A DNA stretch of 38,956 nucleotides. Source: an uncultured Clostridia bacterium. GTDB lineage: Bacteria; Bacillota; Clostridia; TANB77; CAG-508. The translations under genes were made by a program, and so were the position numbers. Below, in pieces: positions 29,733 through 37,891 of this stretch (position 1 is its first letter; every line of letters starts with the position of its first letter). Under the pieces are notes generated by a model, which saw only the letters and a list, made by a program, of their open reading frames with translations, was not told the origin of the DNA and did no database searches. Location: assembly GCA_947629355.1 (NCBI GenBank), contig CANRDJ010000010.1, positions 1 through 38,956 on the forward strand, written 5' to 3'.

Positions 29733-31520
29733 TTATACTTCCATAATTATTGGTAGAATCATAGGGTCTCTCTTTGTTTTTTTATGAATATAGTCTCTTA
29801 GTTCTTCCCTTAATAATGATTTTATTGTTGACCAATCTGTTATATGTTTTTCTTCAAACTTTAAAATTTCTGCTCTTAATAATTGTTTTATATCTTCCAT
29901 CAAGTTTTCTGATTCTCTAACATAAACAAATCCTCTTGATAATACGTCTGGTCCTGCAACTACTGTTCCTGTTTGAGAATTCATTGTTAATACTATTATA
30001 ATTAATCCATCTTGTGATAAGCGTTGTCTATCTCTTAAAACAATATTTCCTACATCTCCAACTCCTAATCCGTCTACCATTATTTTTCCAACTGGTACAG
30101 TTCCTGTTAGTTTTGCGTCATATTCATTCAATTCCAATATTCTTCCATTTGTCATTATAAATATATTTTCTGGTTCTACTCCAACCTTTTTTGCTGTTTC
30201 GCTATGTGCTATTAATTGCCTGTATTCACCATGAACTGGTATAAAATATTTTGGTCTTACTAAACTAATCATTAATTTTTGTTCTTCTTGGCATGCATGC
30301 CCTGAAACATGTATATCCTCTAATGCATTATATACTACTTCTGCACCTATTTTCATTAAATCATCTATTACTTTTGATACAGAATTTTCGTTTCCTGGTA
30401 TTGGATTTGCAGATATTATTATTAAGTCATTTGGCGTTATTTGAACCTTTTTGTGTTCTCCTGAAGCCATTCTAGTTAATGCAGACATTGTTTCTCCTTG
30501 ACTTCCAGTTGTAATTATAACTAATCTATCATCTGGATAAGATTTAATCATATCTATATCTATAAATACATTATCAGGTACTTTTATATATCCAAATTTT
30601 CTTGCAGTTTCTATCATATTAATCATGCTTCTACCACAAACTGCAATTTTTCTTTTATACTTTACTGCTGAATTAACTATTTGTTGAACTCTATGAACAT
30701 TAGATGAAAAAGTTGCAACTACTATTCTTTTTGTACAATTTATAAATAGTTTGTCTAAAACTTCTCCTACTGTACTCTCAGACATAGTATATCCTTTTCT
30801 CTCTGCATTCGTACTATCTGACATAAGTGCTAAAACACCTTTATTTCCAAGTGCTGCAAGTCTTCCAAAATCTATCATTTCTCCATCAATAGGTGTGTAA
30901 TCAATTTTAAAATCTCCTGTATGAACTATTGTTCCTACTGATGTATGGATGGCAAGAGAACATGCATCTGGTATACTATGAGTTGTTCTTATAAATTCTA
31001 CTTTCATCGATCCTAATGTAATTGTTTGACCTGGATTTACTACTTTTAATTTTGCACTTCTTAACAATTTATGTTCTTCTAATTTGTGTTCAATAAGTCC
31101 TATTGTTAATTTTGTACCATATATAGGTACATTAATTTGTTTTAGTAAATATGGTATTGATCCAATATGGTCCTCATGCCCATGTGTTATTACTAGACCT
31201 CTTATCTTTTCTTTGTTTTTTTCTAAATATGATAAATCTGGTATTACTAAATCTATTCCAAGCATGTCATCTTCTGGAAATGCTAAACCACAATCTACTA
31301 ATACAATGTCATTTCCATATTCAAATACTGTAATATTTTTACCAATTTCTAATAATCCTCCAAGTGGTATTATTTTTAAATTTTCTTTCTTAAATTTAAC
31401 TTGTTCTACATTTGATTCTCTTGTTTGCGTGGTTTTTTTCTTTCTTGGCTTATAATTTCTTTTTTTTGATTTCTCTTTAATGTTATTTTCATTAATATTG
31501 TTATCTAATTTTTTTTCCAT
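29733..31520 (-). CDS. rnj: Ribonuclease J
   Basis: Metallo-beta-lactamase/beta-CASP exo- and endoribonuclease, central to mRNA decay and RNA maturation in Firmicutes. The metal-binding HGHEDH lies at 113-118, and the beta-CASP part includes TGSQGETMSALTRMASGEH and HVSGHA. The N-terminus has about 45 extra residues rich in Lys, Arg and Asn, perhaps RNA-binding. It is 595 residues, with ribosome binding site GAGGAG and a leader of about 270 bases. Confidence 0.93.
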   Translation of the reverse strand: MEKKLDNNINENNIKEKSKKRNYKPRKKKTTQTRESNVEQVKFKKENLKIIPLGGLLEIGKNITVFEYGNDIVLVDCGLAFPEDDMLGIDLVIPDLSYLEKNKEKIRGLVITHGHEDHIGSIPYLLKQINVPIYGTKLTIGLIEHKLEEHKLLRSAKLKVVNPGQTITLGSMKVEFIRTTHSIPDACSLAIHTSVGTIVHTGDFKIDYTPIDGEMIDFGRLAALGNKGVLALMSDSTNAERKGYTMSESTVGEVLDKLFINCTKRIVVATFSSNVHRVQQIVNSAVKYKRKIAVCGRSMINMIETARKFGYIKVPDNVFIDIDMIKSYPDDRLVIITTGSQGETMSALTRMASGEHKKVQITPNDLIIISANPIPGNENSVSKVIDDLMKIGAEVVYNALEDIHVSGHACQEEQKLMISLVRPKYFIPVHGEYRQLIAHSETAKKVGVEPENIFIMTNGRILELNEYDAKLTGTVPVGKIMVDGLGVGDVGNIVLRDRQRLSQDGLIIIVLTMNSQTGTVVAGPDVLSRGFVYVRESENLMEDIKQLLRAEILKFEEKHITDWSTIKSLLREELRDYIHKKTKRDPMILPIIMEV

Positions 31521-31795
31521 TTTATCTCCTCTCTTATGCTAACTTTTGTATAAAATTATTAACGCACATCAAAAAAAATAGTTTAATATTTTAAACTAAT
31601 GATTCTTTACCTTTATATTTTTATATACTCCGTTTAAATTAATCATAAATATTATTATTTATTCTTATGTACATAATGAATTTACACTGTAAATATCATT
31701 GATTAATATTATTCTTAAATAATATTAGTTTTTTCCGAATCATTATTATTATATACAAAAATCTCATACTTTACCTACATACTAGGTATTAACTT
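31521..31795 (-). promoter_or_regulatory. Long rnj leader with a terminator-like hairpin
   Basis: No ORF. In the leftward RNA, AGTTTAA/TTAAACT (31597-31580) is followed by a run of T (31578-31571), an attenuator-like arrangement. AATGATTC (31744-31737) can pair with GAATCATT (31605-31598), bases adjoining that hairpin, closing a loop of about 130 bases. High A+T content means chance pairing is possible. Confidence 0.45.
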
Positions 31796-31800
31796 TTTTA

Positions 31801-31829
31801 ATTATACTACTTTTATACAGTATTGTCAA
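31801..31829 (-). promoter_or_regulatory. rnj promoter
   Basis: Leftward TTGACA (31829-31824), a 17-base spacer and TATAAT (31806-31801), a perfect consensus. Confidence 0.8.
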
Positions 31830-31928
31830 ATATAGGCATAAGCAGTAACACATTTTTTTAAAATGAATAATATATATCATAACATACAAATGAATAGTAA
31901 ATTAAAGTTTAGAAAGGAGATATGCACT

Positions 31929-32030
31929 ATGAGAAATTGTTGCTCATCGAATAATGATGAAATCTTATGGTTTATCATTTTATTCTTATTGCTTTTCTGT
32001 GGATGTGGTAACAGAGGATGCTGCTGTTAA
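31929..32030 (+). CDS. 33-residue Cys-rich membrane peptide
   Basis: Starts MRNCCSSNNDEILWF, then a hydrophobic stretch (about 13-23) and the tail CGCGNRGCCC. AAGGAGAT is the ribosome binding site. Seven of 33 residues are Cys. It is similar in design to the next ORF. The function is not recognised; a spore-coat or membrane metal-binding peptide is possible. Confidence 0.6.
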   Translation: MRNCCSSNNDEILWFIILFLLLFCGCGNRGCCC

Positions 32031-32091
32031 AATAATTTATCCTATTTAAGCTTTAAGAAAATGTACTTAATTGTTCAAGGAGGTGAATACT

Positions 32092-32214
32092 ATGCCAGAA
32101 AATAGAGGAGGATGCGGATGTGGATTCGGATTCGGTGGAGATTGCTGCTGGATTATAATCCTTATAATATTAATATGCTGCTGTTGTGGTGGAAATAACA
32201 ACGGATGTTGTTAA
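32092..32214 (+). CDS. 40-residue Cys/Gly-rich membrane peptide
   Basis: Gly/Cys-rich start (MPENRGGCGCGFGFGGDCC), a short hydrophobic run of nine residues, then CCCCGGNNNGCC. The ribosome binding site AAGGAGGTGA is perfect. It lies 61 bases after the 33-residue peptide and shares its cysteine clusters around one hydrophobic segment, so the two are probably paralogues in one transcript. The overall look recalls small YjcZ-type sporulation peptides, but the Cys clusters are different. Confidence 0.65.
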   Translation: MPENRGGCGCGFGFGGDCCWIIILIILICCCCGGNNNGCC

Positions 32215-32227
32215 TACCTTTATAAAG

Positions 32228-32268
32228 TAAAAATGAACAAAAGGAATATATTACTTTTGTTCATTTTA
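32228..32268. terminator. Bidirectional terminator
   Basis: TAAAATGAACAAAAG and its complement form the stem between convergent genes; it overlaps the stop of the NadD-like gene. Confidence 0.85.
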
Positions 32269-32874
32269 CATATATAATTTATTATTTTTAATGTATTCTA
32301 AAACTTTTTTAGGTATATATTTTTCTACATTTTCTCCATTTTTTATTTTATCTCTTATAAAGCTCGAACTCAAATATATTTTATCTATTTCCTCTATTTT
32401 TATTAGTGCTCTTCTATTCTTACTTAAAATATCACTATTTATAATAATATCTTCAAGTTTATCATTATCTCTTTCTAAAACAATAATTTTATAATCTTTT
32501 AATAATCTTTCTGGATTATTCCATTTTTTTATTTCTTTTAAATTGTCTGTTCCCATAATAAAGCATATATCATATTTTCCTCCATATTGTTGTTTAAATA
32601 AATCTAATGTCTCTATTGTATATAATTGCTTATTTTGTTTTAATTCTATATCAGATACTTCTAGCTTGTCCTCATTTGCACATATTAATTTTAACATATT
32701 ATATCTATGATTATCATCTGCTAAATCTAATTTTTGATATTTTGTGCTTACTGGAACAAAAATTAATTTTTCTATTATTTTACAGTTTTTTATAATTTGC
32801 TTTGCTAATAAAATATGTGAATTAATCGGAGGATTAAATGAACCTCCAAAAACTGCTATAACTTTTTTTGACAT
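32266..32874 (-). CDS. nadD: Nicotinate-nucleotide adenylyltransferase-like protein
   Basis: Nucleotidyltransferase with N-terminal GGSFNPPINSHILLA in place of the usual GG.FDP.H.GH, and SSSFIRDKI for the ISS..IR motif near the end. It is 202 residues, the NadD length. NadD makes deamido-NAD from nicotinate mononucleotide. The altered first motif keeps one His, so it may be a divergent NadD or a relative with another substrate. The ribosome binding site is AAAGGAG. Confidence 0.72.
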   Translation of the reverse strand: MSKKVIAVFGGSFNPPINSHILLAKQIIKNCKIIEKLIFVPVSTKYQKLDLADDNHRYNMLKLICANEDKLEVSDIELKQNKQLYTIETLDLFKQQYGGKYDICFIMGTDNLKEIKKWNNPERLLKDYKIIVLERDNDKLEDIIINSDILSKNRRALIKIEEIDKIYLSSSFIRDKIKNGENVEKYIPKKVLEYIKNNKLYM

Positions 32875-32936
32875 ATCTTAGTTCTCCTTTGTAATCAATA
32901 TATCACATTTTATATTTTGTTTTCAATATATAAAAT

Positions 32937-33079
32937 AAATTGTTGTTTGTAGAGATAAATTTATTTTCAAATCTGTAGGGGCAGATTCCATATCTGCCCG
33001 AAATTTATCTGTTTTCGGGCGGAAATTGATTCCGCCCCTACAACATTTGCAACAAATTTAATTTTATAAATTACAATTT
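32937..33079. repeat. 143-bp MITE-like element
   Basis: Same ends and same two hairpin modules as 23528-23673, and in the same orientation; the two copies are close relatives. It ends two bases before the DUF2651 gene stop. Confidence 0.8.
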
Positions 33080-33080
33080 G

Positions 33081-33503
33081 CTAAAACCTCCTATATCTAG
33101 CATGTCTACAGCCACATGTATTATTATTTCCATTATTTGAATTTGTATTGTCTGAATTATTAATATTATTTAAAATTTCATTTAATGTATTGTTTATATT
33201 ACTTATATTATTTTCATTGTCCTCCGCATTGCTATTTAGTAAATTTGATAGAGTTTCACATATACAATTATTTACATTTGATTTACAAAATAATCTTACT
33301 AAAGCAGCAGTTATAAAAGCAAGTATTGTATATGCAAGTGTTGCAATCAAAAAAGTTTCATCAAAAGCAGCAAATGTTATAATTAAAAATATTGCAAATA
33401 TCAATGCTGCAACAGCAAGTGGGCTGTGCAATATTTTCTGTAATATTGCAGATATTATTATTATTGCAAGTGGAAATGCAAAAAATATTAATAATGTATT
33501 CAT
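33081..33503 (-). CDS. DUF2651-like membrane protein with Asn-rich tail
   Basis: A 140-residue protein with three hydrophobic segments in the first 75 residues (FFAFPLAIIIISAIL, AVAALIFAIFLIITFAAF, LIATLAYTILAFITAALV), matching the DUF2651 layout. An Asn/Ser-rich low-complexity tail ends in CGCRHARYRRF. Function unknown. The ribosome binding site is GGAGG. Confidence 0.55.
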   Translation of the reverse strand: MNTLLIFFAFPLAIIIISAILQKILHSPLAVAALIFAIFLIITFAAFDETFLIATLAYTILAFITAALVRLFCKSNVNNCICETLSNLLNSNAEDNENNISNINNTLNEILNNINNSDNTNSNNGNNNTCGCRHARYRRF

Positions 33504-33570
33504 AATTATACCTCCATATGTATTTTTTATATAATATGTAATTTAGTTCAGTTTTGTTAATTTAGAAAAT

Positions 33571-33641
33571 AAATTGTAATTTGTTTCATGTTCGGAGAAT
33601 TCAGGGCAGTCCCCAAAATCCCCTTACATAAACAACAATTT
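33571..33641. repeat. 71-bp MITE-like element
   Basis: Ends AAATTGTAATTTG and AACAACAATTT around a short GGGCAGTCCCC core. It is the smallest member of the family in this window. Confidence 0.7.
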
Positions 33642-33729
33642 ATCTATTTTCTAAAAAATTCTATTTTTTATTTGCTTTTTTTATTTTTTATGATAAAATA
33701 TTTTTAAGAACACTTAAGGAGGATTAATT

Positions 33730-33963
33730 ATGGAATTTAAAAAATGTATGCGTTGTGGATGTTTTTTTATGTCAGATAGCGATGTTTGTTGCAATTGCGA
33801 GTCAAAGGATAAAATGGATATAGCAAAATTAAATTCTATCTTAGATAAAAATAACAGTTTTAATTCTGTACAAGATCTTTCTATTTTTAGTGGTATAAAT
33901 ATTAATAATTTAAATAGATATATTGCAAATAAACAATTATCTAATTTAGATATTAATTTATAG
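33730..33963 (+). CDS. Zinc-ribbon protein, YvyF-like
   Basis: A 77-residue protein. CMRCG and CCNCES give two Cys pairs for zinc at the N-terminus, followed by a helical part that looks like a short helix-turn-helix (VQDLSIFSGININNLNRYIANKQL). The layout is that of the small YvyF-type regulators described near flagellar genes, but no flagellar gene is here. The ribosome binding site is AAGGAGG and a terminator follows. Confidence 0.55.
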   Translation: MEFKKCMRCGCFFMSDSDVCCNCESKDKMDIAKLNSILDKNNSFNSVQDLSIFSGININNLNRYIANKQLSNLDINL

Positions 33964-33993
33964 ATTGATTCTAATTATTGTAATATATATTAA

Positions 33994-34020
33994 GATGTGG
34001 ATTATTACCACATCCTTTTT
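33994..34020 (+). terminator. Terminator after the zinc-ribbon gene
   Basis: GATGTGG/CCACATC stem followed by CTTTTTT. Confidence 0.85.
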
Positions 34021-34352
34021 AAATTCCATCTAATCCATTTTCTAAATTGTATAAATTTTTAAATCCAACCTTTTTTAAGATTCTTATTGCTTTTTTACTT
34101 CTCATTCCACTCTGACAATATACGATTATAACATTATTTTTCCCCTTTAATTTATAATTACAGCATTTTTCTAATTCATATAGTGGTATATTAATTGCCC
34201 CGATTTAAATGTCCCTCATCATACTCCTGTGGACTTCTTACATCTAATAAAATTGACTTTTCATTTATTTTAATAATATTATTTAGTTCTTCTATTGTTA
34301 TGTCTTCATTGTTTCTGTATCTTCTTAATTTCTCTAAAAATTTATTTATCAT
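34019..34352 (-). CDS. Rhodanese-like sulfurtransferase, read through a +1 shift at CGG
   Basis: Single-domain rhodanese of 110 residues. ILLDVRSPQEYDEGHLNGAINIP is the N-terminal signature and VYCQSGMRSKKA the active-site loop with the sulfur-carrying Cys. Zero frame stops two codons after CGG (34200-34202), before the catalytic loop. Skipping the C gives the canonical GH..GAINIP and brings the Cys into frame. The ATG at 34352 has AGGTGATGA upstream; an in-frame start at 34388 lies in the terminator of the next gene. The C-terminus YNLENGLDGI is also typical. Confidence 0.9.
34200..34202 (-). other. CGG +1 recoding site in the rhodanese gene
   Basis: Zero frame AAT CGG GGC; restored frame AAT (C) GGG GCA ATT gives Asn-Gly-Ala-Ile. 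It is the only CGGG case in the window. Confidence 0.9.
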
Positions 34353-34378
34353 ACTATCATCACCTATATAAAAATTTA

Positions 34379-34408
34379 AAAACTCCATTAAAATTTAAAT
34401 GGAGTTTT
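34379..34408. terminator. Terminator after the SecF-like gene
   Basis: AAAACTCCATT stem around an AT-rich loop, with T-runs on both sides. Confidence 0.8.
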
Positions 34409-34434
34409 AATTATTATATTATATGTTTTATTGT

Positions 34435-35085
34435 CTAATTTTGTTCTTTTTTTAGTTTTGTTAAATTTCTTTCAAACTTTTCTGTAAGTATTATTATTGA
34501 CATTATATATAGTATAATTGAAATAGGCATTGTATATTCATTAATAGGTATTCTTGTTATTGCATATATACTTAATAGCAATAATTGCACAATTATTATT
34601 ACACATATTGTAAATAATATAACATTTAATATTCCTAATTCTTTATATCTTACTATAAAATAAGCTAATATAATTACAGCTGTTATGCATGTTGGAATAA
34701 TATATGGTCTTATTATATCTAGACCACTTATTCTTGCACTATTTGTTACTAATAAATCATCATTTTCTAATTCTAAGCCATATCTTTCATTAATCTTTGA
34801 AACTAAATTGCTTAATTGTTCATCAGAAACAGATTTTGTTATTATTAAAATATCACGATCTAAATTGTTTACTTGTCTTGTTTTAAAGTTCCTTCCAAAA
34901 ATTTCTGTTATTATAGATTCTACATCAGAAAATTGGAAGTCCGTTTCCAAATATAATTCTATACTTGTATTTTTTCCATATATCAAGCTATAATTCATAC
35001 CTTTTGTAAATAGCATTATTGCTCCCACTATTAATATAATTAGTATTATTGCTAGTAAAGATAATATTTTCTTATTTTTTAACAT
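34435..35085 (-). CDS. SecF-like membrane protein (short)
   Basis: A 216-residue protein with an N-terminal membrane helix, a periplasmic-type alpha/beta part (TSIELYLETDFQFSDVESII) and about four membrane helices at the C-terminus. The position after a SecD-like gene and the layout indicate SecF, but it is much shorter than the usual 290-320 residues and lacks clear SecF motifs. The ATG at 35085 has GGAGG upstream. It would aid protein export with SecD. Confidence 0.6.
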   Translation of the reverse strand: MLKNKKILSLLAIILIILIVGAIMLFTKGMNYSLIYGKNTSIELYLETDFQFSDVESIITEIFGRNFKTRQVNNLDRDILIITKSVSDEQLSNLVSKINERYGLELENDDLLVTNSARISGLDIIRPYIIPTCITAVIILAYFIVRYKELGILNVILFTICVIIIVQLLLLSIYAITRIPINEYTMPISIILYIMSIIILTEKFERNLTKLKKEQN

Positions 35086-35196
35086 AACTTGTTCCTCCTC
35101 CAAAATTCAGCTTTTGAATTTTGTATACTCCTTAAGTTTAATTTCGTAATTCGGTATTTCTTATGAGCATTTCTCACCGCTAACGCCATATATTAT

Positions 35197-36561
35197 TTAT
35201 TCTTCAATTGTTTTTATTGTTATTTGTGTTAATATTAGATTATATAAATACATTGTTATAATTCCCCATACTAAAGTCATTCCTAAACTTGATATGTTAG
35301 CAATATTATTAAATGTAAAAATAATTGCTATTATATATATTGGTATTAATCTTAATGCATATTGAGATGTTGTATCTTTCATAAAATTGTTTTTTAAATT
35401 TTTAAATGCTAAAGTTATATACATATAATTTAATACTACGGATATCATTATACCTACTACTCCTTCTATTGTTATTTTAATATTTGTATATCTTAATGTT
35501 AGTAATAGTAAAGATATATATCCAATTTGCAATATTACTGCAAGTATTCCTTTTAATTTCAACTTTATAATTAAATATATGAACATTACAGTCAATACAG
35601 CAATTAAAGTATACATTAAAATATTTAAATCTGTTTTTGTTAACATACTAGATACCGTGTATTCTGATGAATTATAAGTAATAGGCAATACTCCTGAATT
35701 CAAAACAGCTGCCATTTGGTTTGCAGATTTTATATATTGCTGCAATGTAGTTGAATCACTTCCCCCACCAATTGCTATATTTAAAGTACCATCTGTTATT
35801 GTATCCCCAAAATACGTTGTTCTATATGTTTGTCCATCAAATACAATTGCTACTTCTTTAGTTTCAGTTTTATCTTCTAATTCCCCTTTTTCATTTGTTA
35901 CTTGCGTTGTTGTTGATATATATTGTTTACTTATTTGTTCAAGCTTTTCCTTTCCATCTTTGTTAAATTTTATTTGCAAATATACTGTATTTCCAGTATC
36001 TGTTTGCCCATATACTACTTTGCTATTTTCTATATAACTGTTATTCAACAGTACTTCATTTGTTTCATTATCTTTTAACTCAAATACACCTTTTTGAGAT
36101 ATATTAGATATTATACTATCTGTATTATCGTCTTCTGTAATTTCTATTTGTATTTTTCCATCATCATCTTGTTTTATATAATATTGATCTGCTCCTAATA
36201 CATTCAATCTATTTATAAATATTTGTTTTGATAATTTAAAATTATCCTGCGTTAATACTTCATCACTATTTACTTTGTTTTCTACCGTTGTATATCCATT
36301 TTCTTCTGTATACTCTATTCCTTTTTGTTTTTCTGTAACTTCATTTCCATCCTTATCATAAATAGTAGTAGATTCTACTGTCCTATCAACTTCAAAATTA
36401 ATTATCCTACTATTTGTAAATTCCATTCCTAATATATATTTTGGAACTCTATTTGCAACTTTAAATTCTTCCTTTTTATAAATTCCAAAAAACGATGCAC
36501 TACTGATTATTATTACTAATAATATAACTGTAAATATTGTTATTACTTTTTGTGGTTTCAC
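35197..36561 (-). CDS. secD: SecD-like protein export membrane protein
   Basis: A 454-residue protein. After an N-terminal helix, the LGMEFTNSRIINFEV segment (in place of SecD's LGLDLRGG) leads a large external region with the P1-like repeats (FINRLNVLGADQYYIKQDDDGKIQIEI), then NSGVLPITYNSSEYTVS and about five membrane helices. Zero in-frame CGG. Start GTG with GGAGGAG. The transmembrane motifs are diverged, and pairing with the short SecF-like gene suggests a reduced SecDF. Confidence 0.75.
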   Translation of the reverse strand: MKPQKVITIFTVILLVIIISSASFFGIYKKEEFKVANRVPKYILGMEFTNSRIINFEVDRTVESTTIYDKDGNEVTEKQKGIEYTEENGYTTVENKVNSDEVLTQDNFKLSKQIFINRLNVLGADQYYIKQDDDGKIQIEITEDDNTDSIISNISQKGVFELKDNETNEVLLNNSYIENSKVVYGQTDTGNTVYLQIKFNKDGKEKLEQISKQYISTTTQVTNEKGELEDKTETKEVAIVFDGQTYRTTYFGDTITDGTLNIAIGGGSDSTTLQQYIKSANQMAAVLNSGVLPITYNSSEYTVSSMLTKTDLNILMYTLIAVLTVMFIYLIIKLKLKGILAVILQIGYISLLLLTLRYTNIKITIEGVVGIMISVVLNYMYITLAFKNLKNNFMKDTTSQYALRLIPIYIIAIIFTFNNIANISSLGMTLVWGIITMYLYNLILTQITIKTIEE

Positions 36562-36573
36562 TTTTTACTCCTC

Positions 36574-37233
36574 CTATAATAATTTTGTATCATTTATAAT
36601 TAATTCAAACCATATTTTTAAATATTTTGCTGCATATTTACTCATCATTGTTCTATCCATAAAAATTTCAAAATAATCTAATACAGGACAAATATGGTTA
36701 TCAATTGTTAAATCTAAAATTATTTTTTTCTTTTCATTATCTATTATTAAATCTGCGTGTGTAACAGCGTAATTAACTCTATCGTGTATTTCAAATCTTG
36801 TCAAGTTTTTATTTACAACTCTATCTCTATGAACATCAGACTTGTCCGCAAGTATTAATGCAGCTGATATATCACTAACAGCTGTACCTGTTTTTTCATC
36901 ATGGTTTCCTATTGCTGACATTATTTCTGTTCTGTCTTTTATATTCATTCCCATATCTTTTAAAATATTGTATGCAAGTATTGCTCCTGTATGGGCATGA
37001 TCTACTCTATTTATTCCATTGCCTATGTCATGAAGATAACCTGCAATTTTTGCAAGTTCAACTCTATGTTTATCATATCCTAAAGTTTCTAATATTTTAC
37101 CTGCTCTATTTGAAACTATGCTTACATGTCTTAAAGAATGTTCTGTATAGCCTAAAGCATCTAGTTGCTTTTGTGCTCCTATTACAAGCTCCTGAACTTC
37201 AGGATTTTTCTTTATGTCTTCTAATGTCAACAT
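36574..37233 (-). CDS. HD-domain phosphohydrolase
   Basis: A 219-residue protein with the HD pattern: H of LRHVSIVS, the HD of AGYLHDIGNGI, then DHAHTGAILAYNIL and the D of ALILADKSDVHRDR. It is a metal-dependent phosphohydrolase, possibly acting on a nucleotide; the substrate is not evident. It lies immediately upstream of the SecD-like gene (13 bases), an arrangement common in Clostridia. The ribosome binding site is GGAGGTG. Confidence 0.8.
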   Translation of the reverse strand: MLTLEDIKKNPEVQELVIGAQKQLDALGYTEHSLRHVSIVSNRAGKILETLGYDKHRVELAKIAGYLHDIGNGINRVDHAHTGAILAYNILKDMGMNIKDRTEIMSAIGNHDEKTGTAVSDISAALILADKSDVHRDRVVNKNLTRFEIHDRVNYAVTHADLIIDNEKKKIILDLTIDNHICPVLDYFEIFMDRTMMSKYAAKYLKIWFELIINDTKLL

Positions 37234-37309
37234 GTAACACCTCCACTTTTGTAACTGCTTATATTTTATATTAAATATATAAAAATATCAACTGTTTTTT
37301 TAATTTCAA

Positions 37310-37397
37310 CTTTTTGCTCGGAGCAAAAAGTTTCTTTTTTTTAAAAAAAGAAAAAATTTTTTAAGAAAAATGGAGAAATCGCTCCGAGCCAAAAGTT
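37310..37397. terminator. CTTTTTGCTC palindrome and surrounding repeats
   Basis: CTTTTTGCTCGGAGCAAAAAG is a near-perfect palindrome (37310-37330), followed by A/T runs and a second GCTCCGAGC..AAAAG copy (37381-37395). It probably ends transcription of the TIGR04086 gene. Confidence 0.6.
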
Positions 37398-37401
37398 TCT
37401 T

Positions 37402-37794
37402 TTATCTGTTTACTCCTATTATTCCTCCTACGGCTCCGGCAATTATTGCTCCTATTATCATTATTATTGATTTTAAGTTTAATGCAAAATTTCCTTCTAT
37501 TACGCTTGATAGAATATAGATAAAACCAATATATATTAATCCAACTAATATTCCATTAATTATTCCGTTTTTCTTTACAGTTGACATGGATAAACTACTC
37601 CCTATTAATATACTAATTATTGTTATAATTATTGTTACTGTTGGAATTGTACTTTCTGCTATACTAGTATAAGTCAAAAGGCTTGCAAATATTACTAATG
37701 CTATCAAAGTTATAACTACCGATATTATACTTCCTTTTACAATTTTTATTATATTATTTCCACTTTCACTCAGATTTTCAGATAATCTCATCAT
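37402..37794 (-). CDS. TIGR04086 family membrane protein
   Basis: A 130-residue protein with four hydrophobic segments (about 20-40, 52-70, 80-100 and 107-126), ending MIIGAIIAGAVGGIIGVNR, matching the TIGR04086/YrzE layout. Function unknown. The ATG at 37794 fits the GAGGTG; a GTG at 37806 overlaps that site. No SCIFF peptide, often found next to this family, was seen between it and the SecD-like gene. Confidence 0.7.
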   Translation of the reverse strand: MMRLSENLSESGNNIIKIVKGSIISVVITLIALVIFASLLTYTSIAESTIPTVTIIITIISILIGSSLSMSTVKKNGIINGILVGLIYIGFIYILSSVIEGNFALNLKSIIMIIGAIIAGAVGGIIGVNR

Positions 37795-37851
37795 AAAATT
37801 ATTCACCTCTGTTTAATTTTATGTATTACACTTAAGATTATTACACAATTT

Positions 37852-37884
37852 AGGGCGTAAATTGATACGTTTACCAATTACGCC
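37852..37884. terminator. GGGCGTAA/TTACGCCC hairpin
   Basis: Stem of about 11 pairs just downstream of the valS stop; it resembles the core modules of the MITE-like family. Confidence 0.55.
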
Positions 37885-37891
37885 CACTACA

